Positions 33,468 to 43,136 of a DNA stretch of 64,000 nucleotides are shown here, one piece after another. The stretch's first letter is position 1, and every line of letters starts with the position of its first letter. Origin of the DNA: Bacillota bacterium (lineage in GTDB: Bacteria > Bacillota > Clostridia > Acetivibrionales > DTU013). The position numbers were made by a program, and so were the translations under genes. The notes beneath the pieces were generated by a model. The model worked only from the letters and a program-made list of their open reading frames with translations, did not search any database and had not been told where the DNA came from. Where the stretch lies: NCBI GenBank assembly GCA_023411575.1, contig JAEYOP010000016.1, positions 124,001-188,000 on the forward strand, read 5' to 3'.

Positions 33468-34643
33468 ATGGAAAACTTTACATTTTATTCTCCGACTTAC
33501 TTCGCCTTCGGCAGGGACCAGGAAAACCAGACCGGGAAATACGTGAAGCGCTTCGGCGGAAGCAAGGTCCTGATCCATTACGGCGGCGGTTCCGTGGTAC
33601 GTTCCGGGCTTATGGACAGGGTAAAGGCTTCCCTGGAGGAAGAGGGCATAGCGTATACCGAGCTGGGCGGCGCCAGGCCCAATCCCCGGAGCGGACTTGT
33701 CTACCAGGGCATTGATCTGTGCAGGAAGGAAAGGGTTGATTTTATCCTCGCCGTGGGCGGCGGGAGCGCCATCGATTCCGCCAAGGCGATTGCCGCCGGA
33801 GCGGTCTATGACGGCGATTTCTGGGATTTTTACCAGGGCAGGAGCGTCGCAAAGGCATTGCCTTTAGGGACCATCCTGACCATAGCGGCTGCGGGAAGCG
33901 AAGGCTCGCCCGATTCCGTCATCACGAATGAAAACGGAATGTACAAGCGCGGCGCGTCCGGCGAAGCGCTCCGTCCGGTCTTCTCCATATTGAATCCCGC
34001 TCTTACACAGACGCTGCCGGCATACCAGACGGCCTGCGGAATAACGGACATCATGGCCCATCTGTTTGAACGGTATTTCACCACTACAAAGGAAGTCGAA
34101 GTCACCGACCGGATGATAGAGGGCCTGCTGCTGGCCATGGTCCACGAATCGCCGCGGGTGATCCGGGACCCCGACAATTATGAGGCCCGCGCCAATATCC
34201 TGTGGGCCGGGATGATGGCCCACAACAATTCCTGCGGCGTCGGCAGGGCCCAGGATTGGGCAAGCCACGACATCGAGCATGAGCTGTCCGCGGTCTATGA
34301 CTGCGCTCACGGAGCCGGGCTTGCGGTGGTGGTGCCCGCCTGGATGACCTACAACCTGAAGCAGGACGTAAACCGCTTTGCGCAGCTTGCAGTGCGGGTC
34401 TGGGGCTGCCAGATGGACTTTGCCCATCCGGAGGAAACGGCGAAGGCGGGGATAGCGGCCCTGAAGCAATTCCTCAAATCCATCGGCATGCCGTCCAACT
34501 TTGCGGAGCTGGGCGCAAAGGAAGAGGATATCGAAAAAATGGCGCATACCGCTTGCCACGGCGACGGCCGGCAGGGAACCATCGGCGGCTTTGTCAAGCT
34601 GAACGAAACGGATGTTGCGAATATATACCGGCTGATGCTGTAA
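33468..34643 (+). CDS. Iron-containing alcohol dehydrogenase (butanol dehydrogenase type)
   Basis: A 391-residue NAD(P)H-dependent group III alcohol dehydrogenase, similar in layout to clostridial BdhA and YqhD. The dinucleotide loop is AVGGGSAIDSAKAIAAGA (near residue 95). The metal site combines Asp in GITDIMAHLFE with three His residues, including IEHELSAVYDCAHGAGLAVV, the classic family signature. It reduces aldehydes such as butyraldehyde or other fermentation or detoxification aldehydes; exact substrate unknown. GAGAGGG precedes the ATG, and the gene has its own promoter and terminator. Confidence 0.93.
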   Translation: MENFTFYSPTYFAFGRDQENQTGKYVKRFGGSKVLIHYGGGSVVRSGLMDRVKASLEEEGIAYTELGGARPNPRSGLVYQGIDLCRKERVDFILAVGGGSAIDSAKAIAAGAVYDGDFWDFYQGRSVAKALPLGTILTIAAAGSEGSPDSVITNENGMYKRGASGEALRPVFSILNPALTQTLPAYQTACGITDIMAHLFERYFTTTKEVEVTDRMIEGLLLAMVHESPRVIRDPDNYEARANILWAGMMAHNNSCGVGRAQDWASHDIEHELSAVYDCAHGAGLAVVVPAWMTYNLKQDVNRFAQLAVRVWGCQMDFAHPEETAKAGIAALKQFLKSIGMPSNFAELGAKEEDIEKMAHTACHGDGRQGTIGGFVKLNETDVANIYRLML

Positions 34644-34678
34644 GCCCGGAGGGGTTCGGATCGCCGATTAACGCAGGA

Positions 34679-34709
34679 AGCCCTGGGAGATCGTTCTTCC
34701 AGGGCTTTT
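34679..34709 (+). terminator. Terminator after the alcohol dehydrogenase gene
   Basis: Stem AGCCCTGG / CCAGGGCT (8 bp, 12-base loop) followed by TTTTG. Confidence 0.75.
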
Positions 34710-34820
34710 GACGTTTGCCGGGACTGGGACTCGATGGGATAGGAGTCTATAGGTGTAGAAGTTTGGGGAGATGAAAGCAGCAGGCTGCCGGAATGTCCCG
34801 TTGTGGTTGCAATAATCCGC

Positions 34821-36389
34821 CTATTTCACGGACTTGTAGTAAGCCGCCGTATACTCCTCGATCACCTTGTCGCCGCCGGACATTTTCCACTGTTCGACGG
34901 CCCTTTTAAACTGGTCTTCGTCTATGCGGCCGAGAATGAAATTGATCAGCGCTTCGTTGTGGATATTGTCCAGATTTACCTTTTTCGCACTGTAGGCCTC
35001 CGAAAAAAGGGACGTCGTCGGGTCCTGGATCATGTCCGAATTTTTCGTATCCGACCTGGACCGGGTAAGATTCATTGCGAGCTCGTCATCCGCAAAGGGA
35101 TACATATACGTTCCGATGGTCCCCAACTGGCCGATGGAACTGATAGCATCCTTTTTGAACAGGTCCGGGTTGATGATCTTCGCATATTTCCCGTATACGA
35201 CTTTGTAATGAAGCCCTTCTATTCCGTTCCCCATAAGCCGCTGTCCTACCGGACTCGATATGGTATCGAACACCTGCAGCAGGCTTTCAAGCCTTTCTTC
35301 GCTTTTCACCTCAAGCTTCGGAAATGCAAAACCCCCGTTAAAGCCGGACTCCGCCGCGATTCTTTCCTTCCCGTCCGGTCCTTTGAGGAAAGCAAAATTG
35401 AATAGATCGGACCGGGTCAGCTCTGGGTCCTCGCCCTGCTTCTTTTTCAACAGCGGATCCGTCAGCGTGGGCGTCGAATAGCTCAGCCACAAGCCCGTTA
35501 ACTCCCGATCCACCAGGTCCGGAACCACCTGGGTGGTTTTTGTTATGGCGAAGTCGGGACTTATCAACCCTTCCGCATACATCTGCCGGAGCCATTTCGC
35601 CGTCTCCAGGTACTCCGGCGTCATAAAGTTCGGTATGATTTTACCGCCCGCCAGACCCCATTTGTTTACGCCGCCGAATGCGGCGACGAGGGCGTCGAAC
35701 GCTTCGATCTCATTGGAATTGACCGTGCCCAGGGCAAATCCGACCGTATCCTTTTTGCCGTTTTTATCAAAATCGCCGTCGCCGAACGCTTTTGCCATGG
35801 CATACAGGCCGGAAATGCTGTCCGGCGGGTTCAGGCCGGCTTCCCTGGCCCAGTCGTTCCGGTAGACCGCCATTTTCCTTTTGAGCACTCTTTCCCTTGG
35901 GATAATATACAGCTTTCCGTCAATCGACGCATTTTTCAGCATGGTCGGATTGAATTCCTTCAAGTATGTATATTTGCCGAACCGGGAGCCGATTTCCCAG
36001 AACATATCCGCATTTACGGCATTGACATAAGCGGCGATCTTGGTATCCGGAACCAGGATCACATCCGGCAGCGCATTAGAATACATCATTACAACAAATT
36101 TCTCGCTGTAGGAAATCATGGGCGTCCATTCGATCCGGATATCCGCCTTTGCCAGCTTGTTCAGTTCCTGTACGATCACATGATTCTCCGGCGGCAGTTC
36201 ATCCTGGTATCCAAGGACAACCTTTAATTCAACCACCGGCGAGGACTTGTCCTTTTCTATGGAATCGGCCAGCTCCGCCATATCCGGAGCCCCCTTTGCC
36301 GTTCCGCAGCCTGCAGCCAGGCCGGCCGACAGCGCGATCAGACAGAAAAAGGAAACCGCCTTTTGATAAACGTTCCTGCTTAAGCTCAT
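34821..36389 (-). CDS. Extracellular solute-binding lipoprotein (LplA/YtcQ type)
   Basis: A 522-residue sugar-binding lipoprotein. The signal peptide ends in the lipobox LAAGC. The mature part is of the large family 1 type seen with YtcP/LplB permeases, with KDxxGKxxTVGFALG-like and YAEGLISPDFA motifs. It should present an oligosaccharide, probably from pectin or rhamnogalacturonan, to membrane permeases. No permease is next to it; the nearest matching pair is at 45.1-47.0 kb, so it may share that pair. GGGGAGG lies 9 bases before the ATG at 36389; an ATG at 36413 is less likely. It directly follows the membrane-bound AraC regulator (24-base gap), so that regulator may sense it or control it. 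Confidence 0.92.
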   Translation of the reverse strand: MSLSRNVYQKAVSFFCLIALSAGLAAGCGTAKGAPDMAELADSIEKDKSSPVVELKVVLGYQDELPPENHVIVQELNKLAKADIRIEWTPMISYSEKFVVMMYSNALPDVILVPDTKIAAYVNAVNADMFWEIGSRFGKYTYLKEFNPTMLKNASIDGKLYIIPRERVLKRKMAVYRNDWAREAGLNPPDSISGLYAMAKAFGDGDFDKNGKKDTVGFALGTVNSNEIEAFDALVAAFGGVNKWGLAGGKIIPNFMTPEYLETAKWLRQMYAEGLISPDFAITKTTQVVPDLVDRELTGLWLSYSTPTLTDPLLKKKQGEDPELTRSDLFNFAFLKGPDGKERIAAESGFNGGFAFPKLEVKSEERLESLLQVFDTISSPVGQRLMGNGIEGLHYKVVYGKYAKIINPDLFKKDAISSIGQLGTIGTYMYPFADDELAMNLTRSRSDTKNSDMIQDPTTSLFSEAYSAKKVNLDNIHNEALINFILGRIDEDQFKRAVEQWKMSGGDKVIEEYTAAYYKSVK

Positions 36390-36413
36390 GGAATACTGCC
36401 TCCCCGCATCCAT

Positions 36414-38744
36414 TCAAGTTCTGGATTTATCCCTGTACTGTCCGGGCGTGATCCCCTCTACCTTTTTAAAACTCCGGATGAAGTTTTCCGGGTTTCGGTA
36501 TTTTAATTTTTCCGAGATGTCCGATATTTTCAGATCCGTTTCCATCAGGAGCTTTTTGGCCATATCCATCCGATACAGCGCCAGATAGTCCCGGAACGCT
36601 ATGCCGGCTTCGTTTTTCAGCACCCTCCGGATGTAACTCGGATGATAATTCAACCTGGCTGCGCAGCTTTCCAGAGTCAATTCGGTATCGTATTCCTCGT
36701 GGATGATCGCCAGGGTATCGTCCACAATTTTCTTGTGCTGGTTTGTGACTTTCTTTTTATTGCATTCGATCACCCGGACGAGAACGAACTTGCCCAGCCA
36801 GCTTTCGATCTCCCCGGCGGTTTTCAGCGTCAATAGCTGTTCAAATACGGACTTTCCGTGCCGGACCAGAATATCCGGCGAATTTCCGGATTCCCTGACC
36901 AGCATGGACAGGTCCGACAGCAGGCGGATCAACGCATACTGGTATTCATACCGGTTTACTTCCACCTGGAATACCCTTTCGATAAACTCGTGCAACAAAT
37001 CCTGGGCTTTGGACGCGTCGCACATTTTTACGGCATTCAGCAGTTCCTGTTCCAGTTCGTCCGGGAACACGGGCTTCAGGCTTTTGACACCGGGGATGTC
37101 CTCGTAAAAAACAACGGCATTGTACCCGAGGAGGATTTGCTGCTTCAGCGCTTCGATCCCGTCCAGATAACCCCGGTGGATTTCGGAATAATTGCGGACA
37201 GGCCGGCTGATCCCGATGCTTACGGTAAAGCCAAGCACGTTTTTCACGACCTGCTGTATCCTCTCGGAGGCCTCGAAGGCGAAGTCCCTGAGCTCCTCTT
37301 CCTGCCGGTTTTCATTTCCGAGTATGGTGATCTGGCAATCATCGATAACGACGGGCTTCAGAACGATCTCGCCGTTCAGGATCTCGCCGACCATGTTGTT
37401 TACGGAAAACAGCATCAGATCCCTGTCCGTGTCCTTGTATTGGGTTCCCTCCAGGGTGTCGATCCTCAGCAGCAGGACGTACATGGGCACAGGCGTGAGG
37501 GTGTAGCCGTAAAGCTTCAGCCTGGCTTCAATGAGGTCCTTTTCCATTTCATTGAGAATCAGCTTCAGGATGAAAAACTCCTCCAGTTGCTCCAGTTGAC
37601 TGTAGACCTTGCTTTGGAGCCTTTCCTGGTCCTTCAGGATGAACTTGACCCGCTCTTCGATCAGGCCCAGCTCATCCTTCTGCTTTGCTTCGTCATGAAA
37701 TTCCGGAATGCCGCGCACCATGTTGTACACCTTCGAAATCGGCCTGTACATCCGGTTTGTGACGATGTAGCCGGTCAGGATGACAAGCGCGATGATGACG
37801 ATACAGATGATCAACGTAAACCAGCCGATCGCCTTCGAATCCCTGGTGACGTACTCCAGGGAGGTCATGGATAAATAGATCCAGTCGTTATAGGAGGACT
37901 TGATATAGTTGACGCTATAGGAAACATTGTCGATCCTTATTGTAAAGTTCCCGTTTGGCGTCTGGGCCGTTTTTATTTTTTGATACAATTGCGAGTCGGA
38001 AAGATTTCTTCCCTGCATGGTTTTATCATTATAGGCAATAACCGATCCGTCCGACTCCAGGATCATAATGTCGCCAAGCTGGCTGTTCGTTGAAATGAGG
38101 GAGCTGAGGCGCGAATAGGGTATCCGCATGACAACGATCACGGAGGGATCGGAAGTAAAAAGCGGATACTTTTTCACCAGGCTTACCCCGCCGGATGCGG
38201 CCGTCCTTTCGGCACTGTCCGCATCCTCCTTGCTTTTGGTGCTTCTCGGATCTTCGGGCTCCCGGCGGTCCGGATCGTTGACCCAGAAGGAATATCCCGG
38301 CATGCCGAGATAGCGGTTCAGCTCGGTTTTCTTTCCGTAATCCTCAAACCGATAAATGCCGCTGCCGTCTATGACCCATCTCTTTTCCAGGTTCGCAAGG
38401 CAGATATCGCTGACGCCCAGGTCAAACGTGGGAAGGCTGTTGATCGCATCCTCGGCATTGCTGAAAACCCGGAATTCGTTTCCGTTCATGTCCGTGTCGA
38501 TGGCCCCTTTGACGGCCGGGGACTGGATGAACTGCCAGAGGATGTGGTCGGAGGTTTTCAGCAGTTGTTCCACCGCCATTTCCGTCTGGGTGAGCACATC
38601 GGCATTGCCGCTGTCCACCTTGGCCTGGATGACTTCCGCCGCCTTGTAATAGGAAAAAGAGCCGACAATAATGGCGGGAATCGTTCCAATCAGGATGCAG
38701 ACCAGGATGAGCCTCAATTTTACAGTTGAATGCAGCTTTTTCAT
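36414..38744 (-). CDS. Membrane-bound AraC-family regulator with extracellular sensor
   Basis: A 776-residue one-component regulator. An N-terminal membrane helix (LRLILVCILIGTIPAIIVGS), an extracellular sensor of about 265 residues with a Cache-like look, and a second helix near 300 (TLIICIVIIALVILTGYIV) lead into a HAMP-like linker. A cytoplasmic helical region and a C-terminal AraC DNA-binding domain follow (LTLESCAARLNYHPSYIRRV, LKISDISEKLKYRNPENFIR). This YtdP-like design joins sensing and DNA binding in one chain, with no kinase. It likely controls the downstream binding-protein gene and perhaps the rhamnogalacturonan operon at 39-47 kb. GGAGG lies close to the ATG. Confidence 0.92.
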   Translation of the reverse strand: MKKLHSTVKLRLILVCILIGTIPAIIVGSFSYYKAAEVIQAKVDSGNADVLTQTEMAVEQLLKTSDHILWQFIQSPAVKGAIDTDMNGNEFRVFSNAEDAINSLPTFDLGVSDICLANLEKRWVIDGSGIYRFEDYGKKTELNRYLGMPGYSFWVNDPDRREPEDPRSTKSKEDADSAERTAASGGVSLVKKYPLFTSDPSVIVVMRIPYSRLSSLISTNSQLGDIMILESDGSVIAYNDKTMQGRNLSDSQLYQKIKTAQTPNGNFTIRIDNVSYSVNYIKSSYNDWIYLSMTSLEYVTRDSKAIGWFTLIICIVIIALVILTGYIVTNRMYRPISKVYNMVRGIPEFHDEAKQKDELGLIEERVKFILKDQERLQSKVYSQLEQLEEFFILKLILNEMEKDLIEARLKLYGYTLTPVPMYVLLLRIDTLEGTQYKDTDRDLMLFSVNNMVGEILNGEIVLKPVVIDDCQITILGNENRQEEELRDFAFEASERIQQVVKNVLGFTVSIGISRPVRNYSEIHRGYLDGIEALKQQILLGYNAVVFYEDIPGVKSLKPVFPDELEQELLNAVKMCDASKAQDLLHEFIERVFQVEVNRYEYQYALIRLLSDLSMLVRESGNSPDILVRHGKSVFEQLLTLKTAGEIESWLGKFVLVRVIECNKKKVTNQHKKIVDDTLAIIHEEYDTELTLESCAARLNYHPSYIRRVLKNEAGIAFRDYLALYRMDMAKKLLMETDLKISDISEKLKYRNPENFIRSFKKVEGITPGQYRDKSRT

Positions 38745-39078
38745 CGAACCTCCGCTGAATTCCGGGTCGGAACCGGCCAGGCAAAAGCTATGGATAGTGC
38801 GCGTTGTGCTGGTTGGCTTTATTCATTGCTCTGGTGTTTAAAACCTAAGAGTCTGTAAATTCAGCCGTGGTTCAAAATCAAACGTGCCTCGCCTGTGGGC
38901 CATAGTTGCTCGAGCAGGACGGTGATTTTGCTTGTACTTGCTCGGATTAACAGGCTCTAAGGCTTTAAACACATGAGCATTCATAAAGTCAACCAGCACA
39001 ACGCGTTATCTTAAAGTGGTATAAGGTAAATTATACAGTTTGCCCATGCATAATTCAATGCCCCTGCCGCCCCAATTC
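38745..39078. other. 334-base intergenic region filled by a MITE-like element
   Basis: Between the AraC-regulator gene and the propeller-protein gene. Apart from the inverted-repeat element at 38800-39005 I see no gene. The right 70 bases are AT-rich. Confidence 0.7.
38800..39005. mobile_element. MITE-like element with ~51-bp imperfect terminal inverted repeats
   Basis: The left end (38800-38851) starts CGCGTTGTGCTGGTTG. The right end (38955-39005) finishes CAACCAGCACAACGCG, its exact complement for 16 bases, and the match continues imperfectly for about 51 bp (through GTGTTTAAA / TTTAAACAC). The roughly 103-base core has no reading frame and includes CTCGAGCAGGACGGTG. No transposase is present and no clear target duplication is seen. 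Confidence 0.75.
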
Positions 39079-40404
39079 CTACCGCTCCAGCTCTCCTCCG
39101 GGATACAGGGTGGAGCTGTATAGCCGCTTGGTTTGCGGCAGCGCCGTCCCGGGCCGGATAACGCTTAAATCCATGGCCCTGCCCGAGAATACGGCAGCCA
39201 GGCCATTCTGATATACAATCACATTTTCCCGGCCCGTTCCCATCAGATCAGCATGGACCACATATCCCTCCATCGGAAAGGATACCACCGGATTGCCAAA
39301 TCCGTCGTAAAGTGCGGGCAGGACGCCTCCGCCCCTGCGAAAGGCCAGTATGTGGTCTTTCCCGTCTCCGTCCCAATTGTGCAGGGTTTCCACTATCGTA
39401 AGCCAGCCATTGGTTTTGCGGTCTTCCTTCCAGAGTTCCTTGCCCTGTGCGTCCAGAAGAAACATCCCATCCCTGCCGTCCGCCGGATTTCCGGAATGGG
39501 CGGTCTTCCCGCCGTCTGCCGGCTTGACGTCCCCGCGTACGATCCGGTCGAGGCCGGCGACCTGGATGCCGGGTATGTCGTCGCGGAACTTGCCGAGGGC
39601 GATATGCTGGGATTCAATGCAGCCGTCGTATCTCCAGATTTCTTCGCCCCGCCCGCTGTACATCACGGTGACGCTACCCCCGACAACCACTTCGGCCCCG
39701 TTCTCCGGGTTCCCGTCCACATCGCCGAACCAGATGCAGTCGGCATGATCCTCCAGGTCCCTGCAGGACCATAGGAGCTTCCCATTATGATCCAGCAGGT
39801 CGTATCCTGCCATTACTTCATCAAAGCCGTCACCGTTGACATCGTACGCCCACGGGAAATGGCCGGGATTTCCCTCGAAAGTCCACAGCAACTTCAGGTC
39901 GTTGTCCAGGGCCCACAGCCTCCTGTAACGGTCCTTCAGCAGAATGTCGCCGGGCATGCTCCTGCCTGTCAGGTTCGCGATAATAATGCAGTCGTGTGCG
40001 TTTTCGCCGGGCAGCGCCCGTTCTCTTTTCAGGGTTCCGGTCCTTCCGTCGTAAATCCGCAGTGTTTTTTCCATTACACAGACGACCTCCAGGAAGCCGT
40101 CCCCGTCAATATCGCAGACCTGGGCAGGAAAGTCGGAGCCGAAGCCGCCCGGCTCCCGGGACGGACTGCCGACCTGCCAAAGCAGCTTTCCGTCCAGGTC
40201 GAAAGCCGTCATGCACTGAATCTGATGCGGTACGTAACGGTCGTCGATCCCGCCGTCCGCCTGCACCGCCAGTATTTCCATCCGCCCGTCCGCGTTCAGG
40301 TCTCCCAGCAGCAGCTTGTTGCCCGGACCGGCGGCTCCATAATCGATGGTCGTTACCAGAACCGGCTCTTTATAGGTCCGCCGGCTTTCTTCTCCGTTTT
40401 TCAT
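39079..40404 (-). CDS. Cytoplasmic FG-GAP/VCBS beta-propeller protein
   Basis: A 441-residue protein without a signal peptide. It carries about six repeated blades with calcium-loop-like motifs: DLNADGRMEI, DIDGDGFLEV, DVNGDGFDEV, DVDGNPENGAEV, NWDGDGKDHI and DLMGTGREN. The fold resembles the catalytic propeller of PL11 rhamnogalacturonan lyases (YesW/YesX), but it is shorter and intracellular. It could be a lyase or glycosidase acting on imported oligosaccharides, or a non-catalytic partner of YetA. It lies 20 bases after yetA and is the last gene of that operon. AAGGGG precedes the ATG at 40404; an in-frame start at 40461 would lie inside yetA and is unlikely. Confidence 0.8.
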   Translation of the reverse strand: MKNGEESRRTYKEPVLVTTIDYGAAGPGNKLLLGDLNADGRMEILAVQADGGIDDRYVPHQIQCMTAFDLDGKLLWQVGSPSREPGGFGSDFPAQVCDIDGDGFLEVVCVMEKTLRIYDGRTGTLKRERALPGENAHDCIIIANLTGRSMPGDILLKDRYRRLWALDNDLKLLWTFEGNPGHFPWAYDVNGDGFDEVMAGYDLLDHNGKLLWSCRDLEDHADCIWFGDVDGNPENGAEVVVGGSVTVMYSGRGEEIWRYDGCIESQHIALGKFRDDIPGIQVAGLDRIVRGDVKPADGGKTAHSGNPADGRDGMFLLDAQGKELWKEDRKTNGWLTIVETLHNWDGDGKDHILAFRRGGGVLPALYDGFGNPVVSFPMEGYVVHADLMGTGRENVIVYQNGLAAVFSGRAMDLSVIRPGTALPQTKRLYSSTLYPGGELER

Positions 40405-40424
40405 GTGTCTTTTCCCCTTGTTCT

Positions 40425-43001
40425 TTATTCCGGAATCCATTTCCCGATCAATTCCAGGCACTGTATGATGAAAACAAACCTCAAGGTCATCCCGCTGTTC
40501 GCCCAGGGAATCTCCTTCACGATCCGCGGACAGGCTTTACTGTCTACGACACGGATATGATCAAGGCCCTCCGAATGGGTTACGCTGTTATTGACCCCTT
40601 CGTGCAGGAGGCTGTTCCACACCTTTAACGCCAGCTGCCTGTCGTCATGGAGCCGGGCGGAGAATGCGGCAAACGAAACCGCGGTATCCCTGGAACCCCA
40701 GTTCCCGCAGTCCTCCATGTCGGGTCTCCGCGCCAGCTTGTCTCCGTCCTCCGCCATATAAAATTCGCCGTATTCGGCAAGCATGGAATCCCAAAGTTCA
40801 TAGTCAAGCAGTCCTGATAGTTCCATCCAGACTGCCGGCGCTCCAAAGCAGTTCATCATGTGGAAGGAGGAATTGTCGTCGCTCATGTGGATCAGCTCGC
40901 CGGTTGCCGGATCATACCCGCAAGTGGGACCCGAACAGAGGCGGTGGGGCAGCCTGCCGATGCATTCAATCCCTTTGAGGATCTTGTCCCTGTAAGACTT
41001 ATCCTCGTGACGCTCCCACTGCGTCATCCAATTGGAGGTGAAGGCCGCCCAGTCGGGCGAAAGGCGCGTATGGGTAGGAAATTCCCCCTTGCTGAAATAA
41101 GCTCTCATCGGGTCCAGGCCAACCGTACCGTAATCCGCATCCCGGACCTCGTCCAGGATGTCCCCGACCCTTTCGTCCGCGGTAAGGTAATAATAGAACC
41201 GGTGTATTGCCGCCATGCTGATCCGCGCCTCCTTGCAGCCGCAGCCCCAGTGCATGACGTTGTGGCGCGAGCCCAGCCCCGCATACTCGCCGAAGTGGTA
41301 CTGGTCCACTTCGCTTGCATGCCGGGTGAAGGCTTCCGCCATCCGGAACACGTCCGGACGGCCCGTCCGGAGGAACATATACCAGAGCCAGATGTTCGGG
41401 TCGAATTCGTTGTTGTTCCAGGCAAAGCCGCCCACATCGTACCTCCAGGTGTGCCTGACCGGATCATACGCCCGCATGATGTCGCCGTAATTCCAATATC
41501 CGTACCATTTCCACTGTTCCAGTTGATCCATGAAGAACCGGTAGCCGTCCTCCAGCTCCTTTTCCAGCTTCGCTTTTGCGGGCGTGCTTTTGTCCACCAG
41601 GCTCCAAATCCCGAATACTCCCGTATCATGGTAATATTCCGGCTCGCAGGCCAGCATGGCGGGAGTCCGGTTTTGTTCCGCCAGGTCCGAAAGCGCTTCA
41701 TTTCCAGGAGTCCCGCTGAAAGCTTTTATCGTAAGCTCATTTGTATTTGCAATGCCGTAAGGGGTGCTCCTCATCTCACGGAAGCCTTCATACCCGGACA
41801 GCACATGGGTTTCCACATCGTAATGCCCAAGGTCCATGGCGGCGCAGTCCGGCGACCAGAACCACAGCGTGAGCCTGCCCTCGTCCGTCGTCATATCCGT
41901 GATCTCGCAGGAAGAAGGACATTTCTCCCAGAAATAGTTCGTTCCCACCGCCAGCCCGCCGTTTGTGCCGCCTGCATAGACCAGGCCCAGGGCTCGCCCG
42001 CCCTGGTCGGCTTTCAGCCAGGAGCATTCCTCCCTTGTCCTTTTGTAAATACCGTACCCATCCGAGGAAGCCTGAAGGACTTTGAAATCCCCCCATACCG
42101 CGGATTCGTCCAGCAATTCGAGAAACGCCGCATCCGCCGCGTCATCGAACCCGATATATTTCCCGTCGGTCTGCTGCTTCAGCAGCACCGCATATTTCCC
42201 TCTTGTTCTCCAGGTATCCAGATTCTTCGGGGAATCGCAGAAAAATCCGGTTTCCCCGCCCAGGCGCACATGCCTGTTGTACAGCTCCCCCTCCAGGGGA
42301 AGCAAAAAACGGATCCCCAGTCCTTTTATGAAATCCATGTGCGGGTTCCCGTCGTAAAAGGACGTATAGACCATCCGGACCGTATCCTGGCCGGCGTAAA
42401 AGTACAGGCGGACCGTAAACGGAAGCCAACGCCTGTTTTCCCCCGGAACGAGGTGCTTTCCGTCCATGCGGATCACACTGCGCACCGGACCCTCCTGTTC
42501 CGTTCGGACGGAAGCGATTTCGCTATAGCAGTCCTTTTCCTTATAGGTCCGAACGCCGCTTGTACTGTTCCTTTCCTCCAGGATGCAGACAAGCCGGCTT
42601 CCGGAGCATAAAAGACGCCCGTCCTTTTCGATCCTCCGTATGAGCTCGTTTCCTTTTTTGCCTACGATACAGACAAGCTTTCCCGTATCGATCCTTATGC
42701 TTTCTTCCCCATGCCGCAGCTTCAGCGCCATATCCGGGGCGCCTGTAAAGGAACCGCCCTTCCGGACGGCATATTGCTCCTGTACTCCCTGGGTGAGGCT
42801 GGCCGCATGAGCTGTCCATTTTACGCTTCCATCCGGCCAGAAGGCCGTATGCCAGGTCTGCATCCCGACCCTTTCGTCTCCGGGTCCATATAGTGCCAGT
42901 TCTTCCTCCCGCTGCAGTGCACCCCTCTTCCAGGGCACTCCCCAGGTAATCCCCCCGCCGCAGCCTGCTGCTGCATTCAATCGCTTTACTTTAACGTCCA
43001 C
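40425..43001 (-). CDS. yetA: YetA-type exo-rhamnogalacturonan lyase family protein
   Basis: An 858-residue cytoplasmic protein, the same size as Bacillus YetA, which belongs to the PcRGLX/PL26-related family. It should trim unsaturated or intact rhamnogalacturonan-I oligosaccharides from the end after import. There is no signal peptide. The N-terminal half is beta-sandwich-like and the C-terminal half from about residue 480 looks like an alpha/alpha barrel (GGFAWNNNEFDPNIWLWYMF, LGSRHNVMHWGCGCKEARIS, ALSDDNSSFHM-type motif). The start is GTG, preceded by GGAGG at 7 bases. It sits between a solute-binding protein gene and the propeller gene in an operon with two permeases. The family call is good; the exact bond cleaved is inference. 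Confidence 0.85.
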   Translation of the reverse strand: MDVKVKRLNAAAGCGGGITWGVPWKRGALQREEELALYGPGDERVGMQTWHTAFWPDGSVKWTAHAASLTQGVQEQYAVRKGGSFTGAPDMALKLRHGEESIRIDTGKLVCIVGKKGNELIRRIEKDGRLLCSGSRLVCILEERNSTSGVRTYKEKDCYSEIASVRTEQEGPVRSVIRMDGKHLVPGENRRWLPFTVRLYFYAGQDTVRMVYTSFYDGNPHMDFIKGLGIRFLLPLEGELYNRHVRLGGETGFFCDSPKNLDTWRTRGKYAVLLKQQTDGKYIGFDDAADAAFLELLDESAVWGDFKVLQASSDGYGIYKRTREECSWLKADQGGRALGLVYAGGTNGGLAVGTNYFWEKCPSSCEITDMTTDEGRLTLWFWSPDCAAMDLGHYDVETHVLSGYEGFREMRSTPYGIANTNELTIKAFSGTPGNEALSDLAEQNRTPAMLACEPEYYHDTGVFGIWSLVDKSTPAKAKLEKELEDGYRFFMDQLEQWKWYGYWNYGDIMRAYDPVRHTWRYDVGGFAWNNNEFDPNIWLWYMFLRTGRPDVFRMAEAFTRHASEVDQYHFGEYAGLGSRHNVMHWGCGCKEARISMAAIHRFYYYLTADERVGDILDEVRDADYGTVGLDPMRAYFSKGEFPTHTRLSPDWAAFTSNWMTQWERHEDKSYRDKILKGIECIGRLPHRLCSGPTCGYDPATGELIHMSDDNSSFHMMNCFGAPAVWMELSGLLDYELWDSMLAEYGEFYMAEDGDKLARRPDMEDCGNWGSRDTAVSFAAFSARLHDDRQLALKVWNSLLHEGVNNSVTHSEGLDHIRVVDSKACPRIVKEIPWANSGMTLRFVFIIQCLELIGKWIPE

Positions 43002-43025
43002 GGTTTATCCTCCGGCAAAGCAGCA

Positions 43026-43074
43026 TTAACAGTTATGCCAGACATGCCGGAAAGCAGGCTGACATAACTGTTAA
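43026..43074 (-). repeat. Intercistronic hairpin between the binding-protein and yetA genes
   Basis: 12-bp perfect outer arms (TTAACAGTTATG / CATAACTGTTAA) plus further inner pairing, with no U tract. Such hairpins after binding-protein genes often protect the upstream message and set its higher level. Confidence 0.6.
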
Positions 43075-43136
43075 GCTCTCGCGTTTTACGCAATTACAAT
43101 ATGGATTTTATTCCTTTTATCTCATAACCCTTTTGC

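Noticed and set aside
40860..42611. 583-codon plus-strand frame opposite yetA
   Set aside because: Antisense shadow of a real family protein, with no start signal.
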